Positions 21,942 through 33,969 of a DNA stretch of 64,000 nt are shown piece after piece (position 1 is the stretch's first letter; every line of letters starts with the position of its first letter). The position numbers were made by a program, and so were the translations under genes. The notes beneath the pieces are model-generated. The model was not told the origin of the DNA. It ran no database searches and saw nothing but the letters and a program-made list of their open reading frames with translations. This DNA is from Deinococcus depolymerans (GTDB lineage Bacteria; Deinococcota; Deinococci; Deinococcales; Deinococcaceae), in the NCBI RefSeq assembly GCF_039522025.1, contig NZ_BAAADB010000030.1:248001-312000 (forward strand), in the 5' to 3' direction.

Positions 21942-23963
21942 ATGTTAACTGCGACGGATTTGAACAAACGCGCCGATTCACTGCTCACCTCCCTGCCCGA
22001 ACAGGCCCTGACGCTGGCCCGGCAGGCCCTGCAACAGGCCCGAGACACCGCAGACCGCGCCGCCGAGGCGCGCGCCCTGCTGCTGGCCGGGCAGGCCGCC
22101 TACCGCCTGGCGAACCTCCCGGAGGCCCAGGAGGCCCTGCAACAGGCCACGGCCCTGTTCACGGAGCTGGGGGACCGGGCGGCCGCCACCGACGGCCTGA
22201 TCACCCTGAGCCGCACCTACCGCGACCAGGGCAAGTACCGCCGCGGCCTGAGCGCACTGGATCAGGCGCAGGCCCTGAACGACAGCCGCCTGGACCCTGG
22301 ACCGGACTCCGGCCTGAACGCCATGATCCTGAACCTGCGCGCCTCCATCGCCCAGATGACGGGCGACTCGGAGGCCGCGGCGCTGCACCTGCAGGCCGCG
22401 CTGGCCCTGCAGCGGCAGCTCGGGGACACCCTGGGAGAGGCCCAGTGCCTGAACAACCTGGGGCAGATCCACCTGATGATGGGCCGCCACCCGGAAGCGC
22501 TGGAGGTGCTGTTCCAGGCACACGCACTCCTGAAAGCGACCGGGGACGTGCCGACCACCGCCCACTGCTTCATGAATCTGGCCAGCGTGTACAACGAACT
22601 CGGCGAGGCCCAGCAGGCCTACGAGTACGACCTGCAGGCCCTGCAGCTGGGTCAGGCGATCGGGGACCGTCACATCGAGCTGCACTGCCTGGTCAACCTG
22701 GGCGACGAGACCCTGCACCTGAACCGGTTCGAGGAAGCCGAGCGTCTCTTCCTGCAGGCCCTGAGTCTGGCCGACACCACCGGTTCGCCCTACCTGAAGC
22801 TGTGCGCGCACCACGGCCTCGGGCAGGCACGCGCCGCGCTGGGCCGCGTGGCGGAGGCCCGCGAGCACTTCGGGGCCTCGCTGACCCTGGCGCTGGACCT
22901 GGGTGAACACGAGGGCCAGCTGCGCGCCCTGCTGGGACTGAGCAGCGCCCTGCTGACACTGAACCGCACCGACGACGCGGAGGAGAGGGCGCGGCAGGCC
23001 CTGGTGCTGGCCCAGCAGGAATCGCACGCCCGCTTCGAGGCGCAGGCGCACGCCCTGCTTGCCGATTGCGGCGAACGCCACGGCCGGTTTGCCGACGCGG
23101 TCCGACACCTGCGTCAGCAGCACGCGCTCGAACGGCAGCTGACGCAGGAGGAGAACGAACGCAAGACCCGGCAGTTCACGGTGCAGTTTGCCGCGGAGAT
23201 CGCCCGCCACGACGCGGAGATGTACCGCCTGCAGACCGAGACGGCGCAGCGGGCGCGGCAGGAGGCCGAGGCGCGCGTGCACCAGCGGACCCTGGCGCTG
23301 GCGCAGGCGCAGCTGGAAGTCGTCACGCGGCTGGCCAACGCCGCGGAATTCCGGGACCAGATCACCGCCGACCACACGCTGCGGGTCGGGTACGTCGCCG
23401 AGCTGCTGGCGCTGGAACTGGGCGTCTCCGAGCAGGACGCCACCCTGCTGCGGGTCGCTGCCCGCCTGCATGACGTCGGGAAGATCGGCGTTCCGGACAC
23501 CATCCTGCTGAAACCCGGCCTTCTGGACGCAGCGGAATACGAACAGATGAAGGCGCACACCGTCATGGGCAGCCAGATCCTGGCCGGCGGTGCCTCCCGG
23601 CTGCTGCAGCTGGCCGAACAGATCGCGCTGTACCACCACGAGCGGTGGAACGGCAGCGGTTACCCCTACGGACTGAGCGGCCCCTCCATTCCCACCTGCG
23701 CCCGGATCGTGGCTGCCGCCGACGTGTACGACGCCCTCACGCACAACCGGCAGTACAAGCAGGCCTGGCCCATCTCCGAGGTCATGGCGGAATTTCAACG
23801 TCAGCGCGGCCGGCATTTCGAGCCGGCCGTGGTCGACGCACTGGTGCGGCTGCACGCCCGGGGCGTGTTACCGGTCGACGTGCCGCCCAAGGACGATCAG
23901 AAGATCCTGGACATCCTGTCGGTCGTGTACTACCCGCCGGAAGACGACTCCCCTTCCGGGTGA
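21942..23963 (+). CDS. TPR protein with C-terminal HD-GYP domain (predicted cyclic-di-GMP phosphodiesterase)
   Basis: 673 aa. Residues about 20-390 are tetratricopeptide repeats (for example ALRQARDTADRAAEARALLL-type helices, then AQCLNNLGQIHLMMGRHPEA and AHCFMNLASVYNELGEAQQA). A coiled-coil linker follows (about 405-455, RLQTETAQRARQEAEARVHQ). The HD-GYP domain covers about 460-650, with AARLHDVGKIGVPD (about 506-519) and HHERWNGSGYPYGLSG (about 562-577), so both the HD metal dyad and the GYP motif are intact. It is predicted to hydrolyse cyclic-di-GMP in response to a TPR-mediated protein signal. The frame opens at 21777; ATG 21942 was chosen because TPR starts right after it. Confidence 0.9.
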   Translation: MLTATDLNKRADSLLTSLPEQALTLARQALQQARDTADRAAEARALLLAGQAAYRLANLPEAQEALQQATALFTELGDRAAATDGLITLSRTYRDQGKYRRGLSALDQAQALNDSRLDPGPDSGLNAMILNLRASIAQMTGDSEAAALHLQAALALQRQLGDTLGEAQCLNNLGQIHLMMGRHPEALEVLFQAHALLKATGDVPTTAHCFMNLASVYNELGEAQQAYEYDLQALQLGQAIGDRHIELHCLVNLGDETLHLNRFEEAERLFLQALSLADTTGSPYLKLCAHHGLGQARAALGRVAEAREHFGASLTLALDLGEHEGQLRALLGLSSALLTLNRTDDAEERARQALVLAQQESHARFEAQAHALLADCGERHGRFADAVRHLRQQHALERQLTQEENERKTRQFTVQFAAEIARHDAEMYRLQTETAQRARQEAEARVHQRTLALAQAQLEVVTRLANAAEFRDQITADHTLRVGYVAELLALELGVSEQDATLLRVAARLHDVGKIGVPDTILLKPGLLDAAEYEQMKAHTVMGSQILAGGASRLLQLAEQIALYHHERWNGSGYPYGLSGPSIPTCARIVAAADVYDALTHNRQYKQAWPISEVMAEFQRQRGRHFEPAVVDALVRLHARGVLPVDVPPKDDQKILDILSVVYYPPEDDSPSG

Positions 23964-23989
23964 GGCCGCTCCGGCCAGCCGCGGCCGCT

Positions 23990-24126
23990 CATACGGATTC
24001 CGTTTGTTTCGCCTACAATCCGGAACTTCACCGGATTGCCGACTCCACGTCCGGAACCCGCCCAGCTCCCACTCGCTTCGCTCGGATTGAATGGCTTTAT
24101 AAGCCATTCAATCGGAGTCCGTATCA
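23990..24126 (-). repeat. Dispersed intergenic repeat, copy 6 (type example of the full-length form)
   Basis: Family description. Full copies are about 137-140 bp. One terminus is TCATACGGATTCCGTTTGTT TCG, followed by a hairpin (here CAATCCGG/CCGGATTG), the core CTCCACGTCCGGAACCCGCC, a variable CTCCCACTCGCTTCGCTCGG part, a second hairpin (TTGAATGGCTT/AAGCCATTCAA) and the other terminus CGGAGTCCGTATCA. The ends are near-inverted repeats of TGATACGGANTCCG. No ORF is carried. Short variants (about 110-115 bp) keep the TTGAAT-hairpin half only. Strand here is '-' when that hairpin is at the right end. In this copy the final TCA (24124-24126) is the stop codon of the esterase gene. Confidence 0.93.
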
Positions 24127-24903
24127 ATCCCCGGTCAGGAAGCGGGCCGTTTCGCGGTAGAGCATGTCCACCTGTTCAAGCGAGTCGAAGGTGTGGCCCG
24201 CGCCGGGAATGGCGACCGCGTCGCAGCGCAGCGCCTGGGCGTAGCGCACGCCGAATTCGGGGGGGCAGGTCTGGTCGGCGTCCCCGTGGAAGACGCGGGC
24301 CTCGCCCTGCCACGCGGCGGCGGCTTCGAGGGGGCGCAGGCGGGTCATTTCCTGCAGGAAGTCACGGCCCAGCGGCCAGCCGTTGTAATCGGTGATGGTG
24401 GCCGGCAGGAACCCGCCGCGCAGGAACGGCAGCCACAGTTCCGGCAGGGCGGGGGCCCACAGGGCCAGGCGGTGCGGGCGCACCAGGGGCGCACTGAGCG
24501 CGGCGACCAGGCCGCCCATGCTGAAGCCCAGCAGCATGGTGCGTTCCGGGTCGATGCCGCTCTGACGGCGCAGGTACTCGAAGGCGGCCTGGGTGTCCTG
24601 CACCTCGCGGGTGACGGTCATCTCGCTGAAATCGCCGTGGCTCTCGCCGCTGCCCCGGAAGTCGAAGCGCAGGCTGGCGACGCCCCTGGCCGCAAGGAAA
24701 CGGGACAGCAGCGGCAGCAGGCGGTGGTCGCCGCCGCGGTTGCCGGTGAAGCCGTGCAGGATGACCACGCTGGGCCAGCCCTGCGCGGGCGCGTCGCCGG
24801 TGGGGCGGTGCAGCAGGCCGTACAGGCGCTGCCCGTCCACGCTGAACTGCGCGAATTCCTCGTTCAGGGCCTGTTCGTTGCTGCCTCGGGTGGGGTCGGT
24901 CAT
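24124..24903 (-). CDS. Alpha/beta hydrolase (esterase/dienelactone-hydrolase-like)
   Basis: 259-residue serine hydrolase without signal peptide. VVILHGFTGNRGGDHRLLPL near residue 48 (oxyanion HG), nucleophile elbow GFSMGG near residue 120, an acid in HGDADQTCPPE near 205 and the terminal His in PGAGHTFD near 236 complete the triad. ATG at 24903 follows TACCAT (24916-24911) by 7 bases, so leaderless. Such proteins hydrolyse short acyl esters or act as peptidases; the substrate is unknown. The stop codon is provided by the adjoining repeat. Confidence 0.9.
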   Translation of the reverse strand: MTDPTRGSNEQALNEEFAQFSVDGQRLYGLLHRPTGDAPAQGWPSVVILHGFTGNRGGDHRLLPLLSRFLAARGVASLRFDFRGSGESHGDFSEMTVTREVQDTQAAFEYLRRQSGIDPERTMLLGFSMGGLVAALSAPLVRPHRLALWAPALPELWLPFLRGGFLPATITDYNGWPLGRDFLQEMTRLRPLEAAAAWQGEARVFHGDADQTCPPEFGVRYAQALRCDAVAIPGAGHTFDSLEQVDMLYRETARFLTGD

Positions 24904-24943
24904 GCCGGGAATGGTAGCCCAGGTGGCCGCTGCGGCGGGTGGG

Positions 24944-25594
24944 TCAGCGGGTGTACTTCGTGAGGAGCAGGCTGAACTTCATGGACGGAATGGTCTGCTT
25001 GACCAGACCGACGCCGCGCACGTACCACGCGGTGCTGCGGGTCTCGCCGCCCATCATGTTGTTCAGGTCCATGCCGGGCGGCAGGTCCGTCCCGGCAGGT
25101 GGGGTCATGGTGGTGGTCGTGGTCGTCTCGACGCGCAGCGCGGTGAACGTCCCGGCGGGCGTGGTGACCTTCTCCTGCGCGGCGACGCGGCTGCGGGTGC
25201 GGCTCTGCATGGTCATGCCGCCGCTGGCCTGCATCTTCCCGTCGCTGGTCCAGGCGTACCCGACCTTCCAGGCGGAGGTGGGCGGGTAGAACCCGGCGTC
25301 CAGCCGCAGGTCGCCCCGGCCGGCGCCGATGGTGGCGGTCATGCCCCTGGCCGTGCAGGTCCAGGTGCTGCTGGTCGTCTGGCCGCCCGTGGTCGTCTGG
25401 ACCGTCACGGTGTTGCCCTTCACCTGGGCGCGGGACGTGAAGGTGCTGTTCTGGCCCTGGGTGGTCAGGCGGTACGTGCGGGTGCCGGGCGGCATGAACC
25501 CGGCGGGGTCGCAGGCGGCCAGGGCGTGCGTGCCGGCGCAGCCCAGCAGCGCGGCGCTCAGGATCAGGGCGGGTCGGACGGCAGGTGCGCGCAT
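24944..25594 (-). CDS. Exported protein of unknown function
   Basis: 216 aa with an N-terminal signal sequence (MRAPAVRPALILSAALLGCAGTHALA); LLGCAG could be read as a lipobox but a cleavage after ALA is equally possible. The mature part is Thr-rich beta-type sequence (TYRLTTQGQNSTFTSRAQVK; VTTPAGTFTALRVETTTTTT) that resembles DUF3108/TapB-like outer-membrane-associated proteins: the pattern 'VTTPAGTFTALRV...WYVRGVGLVKQ' is typical of these. GGAGG lies 7 bases before the ATG at 25594. Downstream of aspS on the same strand but separated by a terminator. Confidence 0.75.
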   Translation of the reverse strand: MRAPAVRPALILSAALLGCAGTHALAACDPAGFMPPGTRTYRLTTQGQNSTFTSRAQVKGNTVTVQTTTGGQTTSSTWTCTARGMTATIGAGRGDLRLDAGFYPPTSAWKVGYAWTSDGKMQASGGMTMQSRTRSRVAAQEKVTTPAGTFTALRVETTTTTTMTPPAGTDLPPGMDLNNMMGGETRSTAWYVRGVGLVKQTIPSMKFSLLLTKYTR

Positions 25595-25665
25595 GGGGGT
25601 TCCTCCGGGGCCGGGGGGGCTGGATGGGTACGGTTCCAGCGTACACCCGCCCGGAAGGTGAGAAC

Positions 25666-25691
25666 AGGCCCACCCGTCACGGGGCGAGCCT
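25666..25691 (-). terminator. Terminator of the AspRS gene
   Basis: On the minus strand AGGCTCGCCC pairs with GGGTGGGCCT (ten pairs including two G-U), six-base loop, followed by GTTCTC, about 20 bases after the AspRS stop. Confidence 0.65.
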
Positions 25692-25710
25692 GCCTATCAG
25701 CCATCGGCCC

Positions 25711-27048
25711 TCAGGGCGTCAGGCGGTGGCGGTCGCGGGGGAAGGCGCGGGCGTAGCGGACGTTGCTGATGCCCAGCAGTTTGGCGGTGAGGCGTTCGGC
25801 ACCGATGGCGAAGCCGCCGTGGGGGGGCATGCCGTACTTGAAGACCTCGGTGTAGCCTTCGAGCGTCTCGGGTTTCAGTTTGTACGCGGCGATGGAGTCC
25901 ATCAGCATGGCGTGGTCGTGGATGCGCTGGCCGCCCGAGGTGATCTCGATGCCGCGGAACAGCAGGTCGAAGCCGCGCGTGATCTCGCTGCTGAGGCTGC
26001 CGTCGGCGTTGCTGTCCGGGTGCGCGTAGAACGGCCGGGCCGCGCGGGGGTACTTGGTGACGAACACGAAGTCGCTGCCCTGGGTTTCCGCGTAGTGCTG
26101 GCACAGCAGGCGCTCGGCTTCCGGGTCGAGGTCCTTGCCGCCGACCACGTGCCCGTACTTCTCCTGCACGAGCGCGCGGGCGTCCAGCAGGGTGACGCGC
26201 GGAATGTGGGCGGGCACGTCGGGGATGGTGGCGCCCAGCAGGTCGAACTCGGCCTGCGCGGTGGCTTTCAGGCGGGTCATGATGCTGGCCAGCAGGCGGT
26301 TCTCCAGGCCCATGACGTCCTCCTCGTCCTCGATGAAGCCCATCTCGACGTCCAGGCTCAGGTACTCGTTCAGGTGACGGCTGGTGGCGTGCTCCTCGGC
26401 GCGGTACACGGGCGCGACCTCGAATACCCGTTCGAACACGCCGACCATGATCTGCTTGTACAGCTGCGGGCTCTGCGCGAGGTACGCGGGGTGCCCGAAG
26501 TAGTCGATGGGGAACAGGTTCGCGCCGCCCTCCGCGCCGGCCGAGACGATCTTGGGCGTGCTGATCTCGGTGAAGCCCTCGGTCATCAGGTGATCCCGGA
26601 ACGCGGCGACCAGTTCGGCCTGCACCTTCAGCGCCGCGCGTTCCTTCAGGCCGCGCACGGTCACCACGCGGTAGTCGAGCATGGTTTCCGGGTTGACGTT
26701 CCATTCCATCTTGGGAATCTCGACCGGGCTGGCCTCCACGGCGGCGCTGATCACGCGGAATTCCTTGATCTGCACCTCGAACCCGCCGGGCGCCTTGGGG
26801 TGCGCCTTGACGGTCCCCGTGACCTCCACGCTGCTCTCCGCGAGCGGCAGGGTCAGGCCGCTGCCCACGCACTGCGTGACGCCGCTCACGTCGCGCAGCA
26901 CCACGAACTGCACGCCGCCCAGGTCGCGGCGGGCGTGCACGAAGCCCTGCAGGCGGACGGTCTGCCCGTCGTGGTTGCTCAGGTCGCGGGTGAGGGTGCG
27001 GGGCAGGCGTTGCTGGGTGGGCTGTTCCGGGGTGGCTGGGGTGGTCAT
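25711..27048 (-). CDS. aspS: Archaeal-type aspartyl-tRNA synthetase (AspRS2, probably non-discriminating)
   Basis: 445-residue class IIb synthetase of the short archaeal type, lacking the bacterial GAD insertion. N-terminal OB fold: TVRLQGFVHARRDLGGVQFV (about 30-49). Motif 2: APVYRAEEHATSRHLNEY near residue 215. Motif 3: GGFAIGAERL near residue 412. Deinococcus is known to have two AspRS; the archaeal-type enzyme charges both tRNA-Asp and tRNA-Asn, and Asp-tRNA-Asn is then amidated by GatCAB, the organism's route to Asn. By family this is that enzyme; specificity residues were not checked against a structure. SD AAGGAGA precedes ATG 27048. The upstream leader peptide and terminator indicate regulation by attenuation. 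Confidence 0.92.
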   Translation of the reverse strand: MTTPATPEQPTQQRLPRTLTRDLSNHDGQTVRLQGFVHARRDLGGVQFVVLRDVSGVTQCVGSGLTLPLAESSVEVTGTVKAHPKAPGGFEVQIKEFRVISAAVEASPVEIPKMEWNVNPETMLDYRVVTVRGLKERAALKVQAELVAAFRDHLMTEGFTEISTPKIVSAGAEGGANLFPIDYFGHPAYLAQSPQLYKQIMVGVFERVFEVAPVYRAEEHATSRHLNEYLSLDVEMGFIEDEEDVMGLENRLLASIMTRLKATAQAEFDLLGATIPDVPAHIPRVTLLDARALVQEKYGHVVGGKDLDPEAERLLCQHYAETQGSDFVFVTKYPRAARPFYAHPDSNADGSLSSEITRGFDLLFRGIEITSGGQRIHDHAMLMDSIAAYKLKPETLEGYTEVFKYGMPPHGGFAIGAERLTAKLLGISNVRYARAFPRDRHRLTP

Positions 27049-27072
27049 GGGCTCTCGTCTCCTTGTTCATGG

Positions 27073-27105
27073 AAAAGCCCCCGACTCCGTGGTGGGGTCG
27101 GGGGC
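27073..27105 (-). terminator. Leader (attenuator) terminator ahead of aspS
   Basis: On the minus strand GCCCCCGAC (27105-27097) pairs perfectly with GTCGGGGGC (27085-27077), 11-base loop, followed at once by TTTT (27076-27073). It lies between a strong promoter and the AspRS start codon, 22 bases after the leader-peptide stop. A competing hairpin can form between 27128-27121 (GGGGACGT) and 27107-27100 (GCGCCCCC), with one mismatch, which would take up the 5' arm of the terminator. Confidence 0.85.
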
Positions 27106-27127
27106 GCGGTATGCGGCGTGACGTCCC

Positions 27128-27169
27128 CTAGCAGGGATCATCATTCACGTTGTTGTTCGCCGCGGTCAT
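27128..27169 (-). CDS. Asn/Asp-rich leader peptide [13 protein letters not shown] of the aspS attenuator
   Basis: Fourteen codons, ATG at 27169 to TAG at 27130-27128. The ATG is 7 bases after a TACACT -10, so the mRNA begins at or beside the start codon. Codons 5-7 are AAC AAC AAC, codon 9 AAT, codons 10-11 GAT GAT: four Asn and two Asp in 13 residues. Downstream are a terminator and the gene for the synthetase that makes Asp-tRNA-Asn. Ribosome stalling at the Asn codons would leave 27128-27121 free to form the antiterminator; a ribosome at the stop codon would cover it. Detection was by reading the strand directly; it is too short for ordinary gene finders. Confidence 0.8.
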   Translation of the reverse strand: MTAANNNVNDDPC

Positions 27170-27176
27170 GCCGGGA

Positions 27177-27206
27177 AGTGTACGCGCCGCGCCCTCACCG
27201 GGTCAA
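27177..27206 (-). promoter_or_regulatory. Promoter of the aspS leader transcript
   Basis: -35 TTGACC (27206-27201), 18-base spacer, -10 TACACT (27182-27177), then seven bases to the leader ATG at 27169. Confidence 0.75.
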
Positions 27207-27269
27207 TGCCGGAAACTAGGCAGGCCGCAGGAACTCCCGGGGCCGCTGGCTGCCCGGCAGCCAAGCCGC

Positions 27270-27300
27270 TATCCTCGGGCCATGTCAACGAACGTTCGTT
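27270..27300 (+). promoter_or_regulatory. -10 box and palindromic operator upstream of the CoA-ester lyase gene
   Basis: TATCCT (27270-27275), six bases, then ATG of a mini-ORF at 27282. Directly downstream is the perfect 14-bp palindrome AACGAACGTTCGTT (27287-27300). It contains two overlapping AACG-NN-CGTT units, the type of site I recall for TetR-family regulators of phenylacetate and fatty-acid degradation in Thermus. A repressor bound here would sit at +6 to +19 and block the promoter. Confidence 0.65.
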
Positions 27301-27325
27301 TGTCTGCCCGCGCCGGGAGGTCCGC

Positions 27326-27329
<4 letters not shown>
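27282..27329 (+). CDS. Leaderless 15-codon mini-ORF coupled to the CoA-ester lyase gene
   Basis: ATG six bases after TATCCT; encodes [15 protein letters not shown] and ends with TGA overlapping the GTG start of the lyase (GTGA). The lyase start also has its own SD (GGGAGG, 27315-27320), located inside this ORF. The operator palindrome lies within the first codons, so the reading frame may be incidental to the operator; the overlapping stop/start suggests translational coupling. Confidence 0.4.
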
Positions 27330-28189
<860 letters not shown>

Positions 28190-28256
28190 GTCGGCAGTGC
28201 AAACACCACGACCCACTCCCCACTTCCTGCTCCCCACTGACCGCCGGAGGCACCCC

Positions 28257-28739
28257 ATGAATGAAGACCTGAACCGCCCGCAGGGGCGTTACCTGGAGGA
28301 ACTGACCCCCGGCACCCTCATCCGGCACCGCGTGACCCGCACCGTCACGGAAGCCGACAACGTGTTCTTCACGACCATGACCATGAACCCGCAGCCACTG
28401 CACCTGGATCACGAGTACGCGGCCGGAACCGAGTTCGGGCGGCCACTCGTGAACAGCCTGCTCACCCTGAGCCTGCTGGTGGGCCTCAGCGTGCACGAAC
28501 TCACGCTGGGCACGCTGGTCGCGAACCTGGGCCTGACCGACGTGACCTTCCCGAAACCCGTGTTCCACGGCGACACCATCCACGCCGAGTCCGAGGTGCT
28601 GGACGTCCGCGAGAGCCGCAGCCGCCCCGACGCGGGCATCGTGACCGTGGAACACCGCGCGATCAACCAGCGGGGCGAGATCGTGGCGAGGTGCAAACGC
28701 ACCGCGCTGATGCAGCGCAGGCCCGCCGGGACGGGGTGA
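28257..28739 (+). CDS. MaoC-family dehydratase (mesaconyl-CoA hydratase-like)
   Basis: 160-residue hot-dog-fold hydratase. GGAGG lies six bases before ATG 28257. [20 protein letters not shown] at about residue 11, then [30 protein letters not shown] region (about 38-66), in which the hydratase Asp/His pair falls (NPQPLHLD), then [17 protein letters not shown] and [20 protein letters not shown]. Together with the CoA-ester lyase 67 bases upstream it would interconvert an unsaturated dicarboxylic CoA and its hydroxy form, which the lyase splits or makes. The spacer holds CCCACTCCCCACTTCC-type low-complexity sequence. Specific pathway unknown. Confidence 0.87.
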   Translation: MNEDLNRPQGRYLEELTPGTLIRHRVTRTVTEADNVFFTTMTMNPQPLHLDHEYAAGTEFGRPLVNSLLTLSLLVGLSVHELTLGTLVANLGLTDVTFPKPVFHGDTIHAESEVLDVRESRSRPDAGIVTVEHRAINQRGEIVARCKRTALMQRRPAGTG

Positions 28740-28767
28740 GGGTCCGGCGGGCGCGTTGCAGCCGAAG

Positions 28768-28905
28768 TGAAAGGGATTCCGTCTGTTTCGTTGACAATCC
28801 GAAAAAACGCCAGCCTGCCCACTCCACACCCGGAATCCTCTTCGCTGCCACTCGCTTCGCTCGTCTTGCAGGGTGGCGGCCACCCTTCAAGCCGGGTCCG
28901 TATTA
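28768..28905 (-). repeat. Dispersed intergenic repeat, copy 7 (diverged)
   Basis: Recognisable as GGATTCCGTCTGTTTCGTTG ACAATCC ... CTCCACACCCGGAATCC ... CACTCGCTTCGCTCG, hairpin GGGTGGC/GCCACCC, GGGTCCGTATTA. The last three bases (28903-28905) give the TAA stop of the aldo/keto reductase gene; elsewhere the same position is TCA (TGA). The most diverged long copy in the window. Confidence 0.8.
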
Positions 28906-29898
28906 CTCGGCGGGGAGGTACCAGTTGCGGTCCCAGCGGTGCGCGTGAAGTTTCTGCACCTGTTCGGCCGGGAGGCCCTGACCGTCCGCGAGGGCGAGGT
29001 TGCGTTCCACGTTCCGGACCGAGCGCATGCCGACGATCACGGTCGACACGGCGGGGTGGCTGAGGACGAAGCGCAGGCTGGTCTCGGCCAGCCCGTCGGT
29101 GCGGATGCCGAGGTCCTGTTCGATGGCGCGCAGGCGGGGTTGCAGTTCGGTCAGGCGGTTGCCGCCGAAGTACCCGTTGCGCCAGTCACCTTCGGGGAAG
29201 GTGGTGTGTTCGGTGAGGGTGCCGGTCAGGCTGCCTTCATCCAGGGCGACGCGGACGATCACGCCGACGCCGTGGGCGTGGCAGGCGTCGAGCAGGCGGT
29301 CCTGGGGGGACTGGTCGAACACGTTGTAGATGACCTGCACGCTGTCGACCGCTCCGGCCTCGACGGCGGCCACGGCGTTGTGCGGCTGGTGGTCGTTGAT
29401 GCTGATGCCGAAGGCGCGGACCTTCCCGTCGCGTTTGAGCTGGGTGACGGCGTCCTGCCAGTCGCCCTGGCCCAGCCAGGAGTCGTTCCAGACGTGGAGT
29501 TGCTGCACGTCGATGGTGTCGAGGCCCAGGCGGGCGAGGCTCTCGTCGGTCATGCGGATCACGTACTCGCCGGGGTAGGCCTGGTCGGCGGTGGTGGTGG
29601 GCGCGGCGGGCCACTGCATGTTCAGGGGGCTGATCTTGGTGGCGACGAGGGTGCCGGGGTGTTCGCGGGCGACCTGTCCGACGAGGCGTTCGCTGTGGCC
29701 GTTGCCGTAGCCCATGGCCGTATCGATGAAGTTGCCGCCCAGGGTGACGTAGCGGCGCAGGGCGGTGAGGCTCTCGTCGTCCTGCGCGCCTTTCCACATG
29801 TCGGCGCCGATGCCCCAGGCGCCGTAGCCGATCTCGGTGACGCTCAGGCCACTGCGGCCCAGGGGACGTTGGTGGGGTGGGGTGGTGTTGGTGGTCAT
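28903..29898 (-). CDS. Aldo/keto reductase
   Basis: 331-residue NADPH-dependent oxidoreductase of the AKR superfamily. [19 protein letters not shown] near residue 12, [20 protein letters not shown] (about 52-71) with the catalytic Asp and Tyr, [10 protein letters not shown] with Lys near 86, and a substrate His region (LHVWNDSW) near 135; later [15 protein letters not shown] and [23 protein letters not shown] 29898 lies six bases after TACAGT (29910-29905), so leaderless. Shares the short intergenic region with the divergent MFS exporter. Substrate unknown; general carbonyl detoxification is usual. Confidence 0.92.
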   Translation of the reverse strand: MTTNTTPPHQRPLGRSGLSVTEIGYGAWGIGADMWKGAQDDESLTALRRYVTLGGNFIDTAMGYGNGHSERLVGQVAREHPGTLVATKISPLNMQWPAAPTTTADQAYPGEYVIRMTDESLARLGLDTIDVQQLHVWNDSWLGQGDWQDAVTQLKRDGKVRAFGISINDHQPHNAVAAVEAGAVDSVQVIYNVFDQSPQDRLLDACHAHGVGVIVRVALDEGSLTGTLTEHTTFPEGDWRNGYFGGNRLTELQPRLRAIEQDLGIRTDGLAETSLRFVLSHPAVSTVIVGMRSVRNVERNLALADGQGLPAEQVQKLHAHRWDRNWYLPAE

Positions 29899-29975
29899 GA
29901 CCAAACTGTAACGATTCAGACTCCATGAATCCAGTCCCGCAGTCTTCATGCCCGCGCCGGGAGTACCCTGCGCGG

Positions 29976-31385
<1,410 letters not shown>

Positions 31386-31434
31386 CGGTTCCCCTCACGG
31401 ACGCCGCCGCGCGCCTCTGCTAGCCTGAGCGCGC

Positions 31435-33777
<2,343 letters not shown>

Positions 33778-33832
33778 TCAATGGTGCGCATTCATCACTT
33801 CAGGGCAGACCAGCAATGAACACGCCGTGTTG

Positions 33833-33868
33833 ACCCCTCCCCCTTGAGGGGAGAGGCTGGGAGGGGGT
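33833..33868 (+). terminator. Nested stem-loop downstream of recG, of a widespread C-rich repeat type
   Basis: ACCCCTCCC (33833-33841) can pair with GGGAGGGGGT (33859-33868), and inside it CTCCCC/GGGGAG (33837-33842 / 33848-33853) forms a second hairpin with loop CTTGA. The motif CCCCTCCCCCTTGAGGGG with GGCTGGGAGGGGGTGAG resembles intergenic sequences seen in many unrelated bacteria. Probably ends both recG and, from the other strand, the VWA gene. The remainder of 33778-33969 shows no gene. Confidence 0.55.
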
Positions 33869-33969
33869 GAGCAGGAATGGCGTCACAGAAGACGTTTCCC
33901 ATGCTTGTCCCCTCTGCCGCTTGAACAGTGTCCGCACCATTGCTGATGCGGGCTCGGACTGCCCCCCGT

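Noticed and set aside
24036..24395. Short ORFs made from the dispersed repeat (also near 13433, 54124, 52114, 62066)
   Set aside because: They begin in a repeat copy and read through it; each copy gives a similar peptide because the DNA repeats, not because a protein is conserved.
25697..27070. A 457-codon frame on the minus strand overlapping AspRS
   Set aside because: Out-of-frame shadow of the synthetase; Arg/Pro-rich without motifs.
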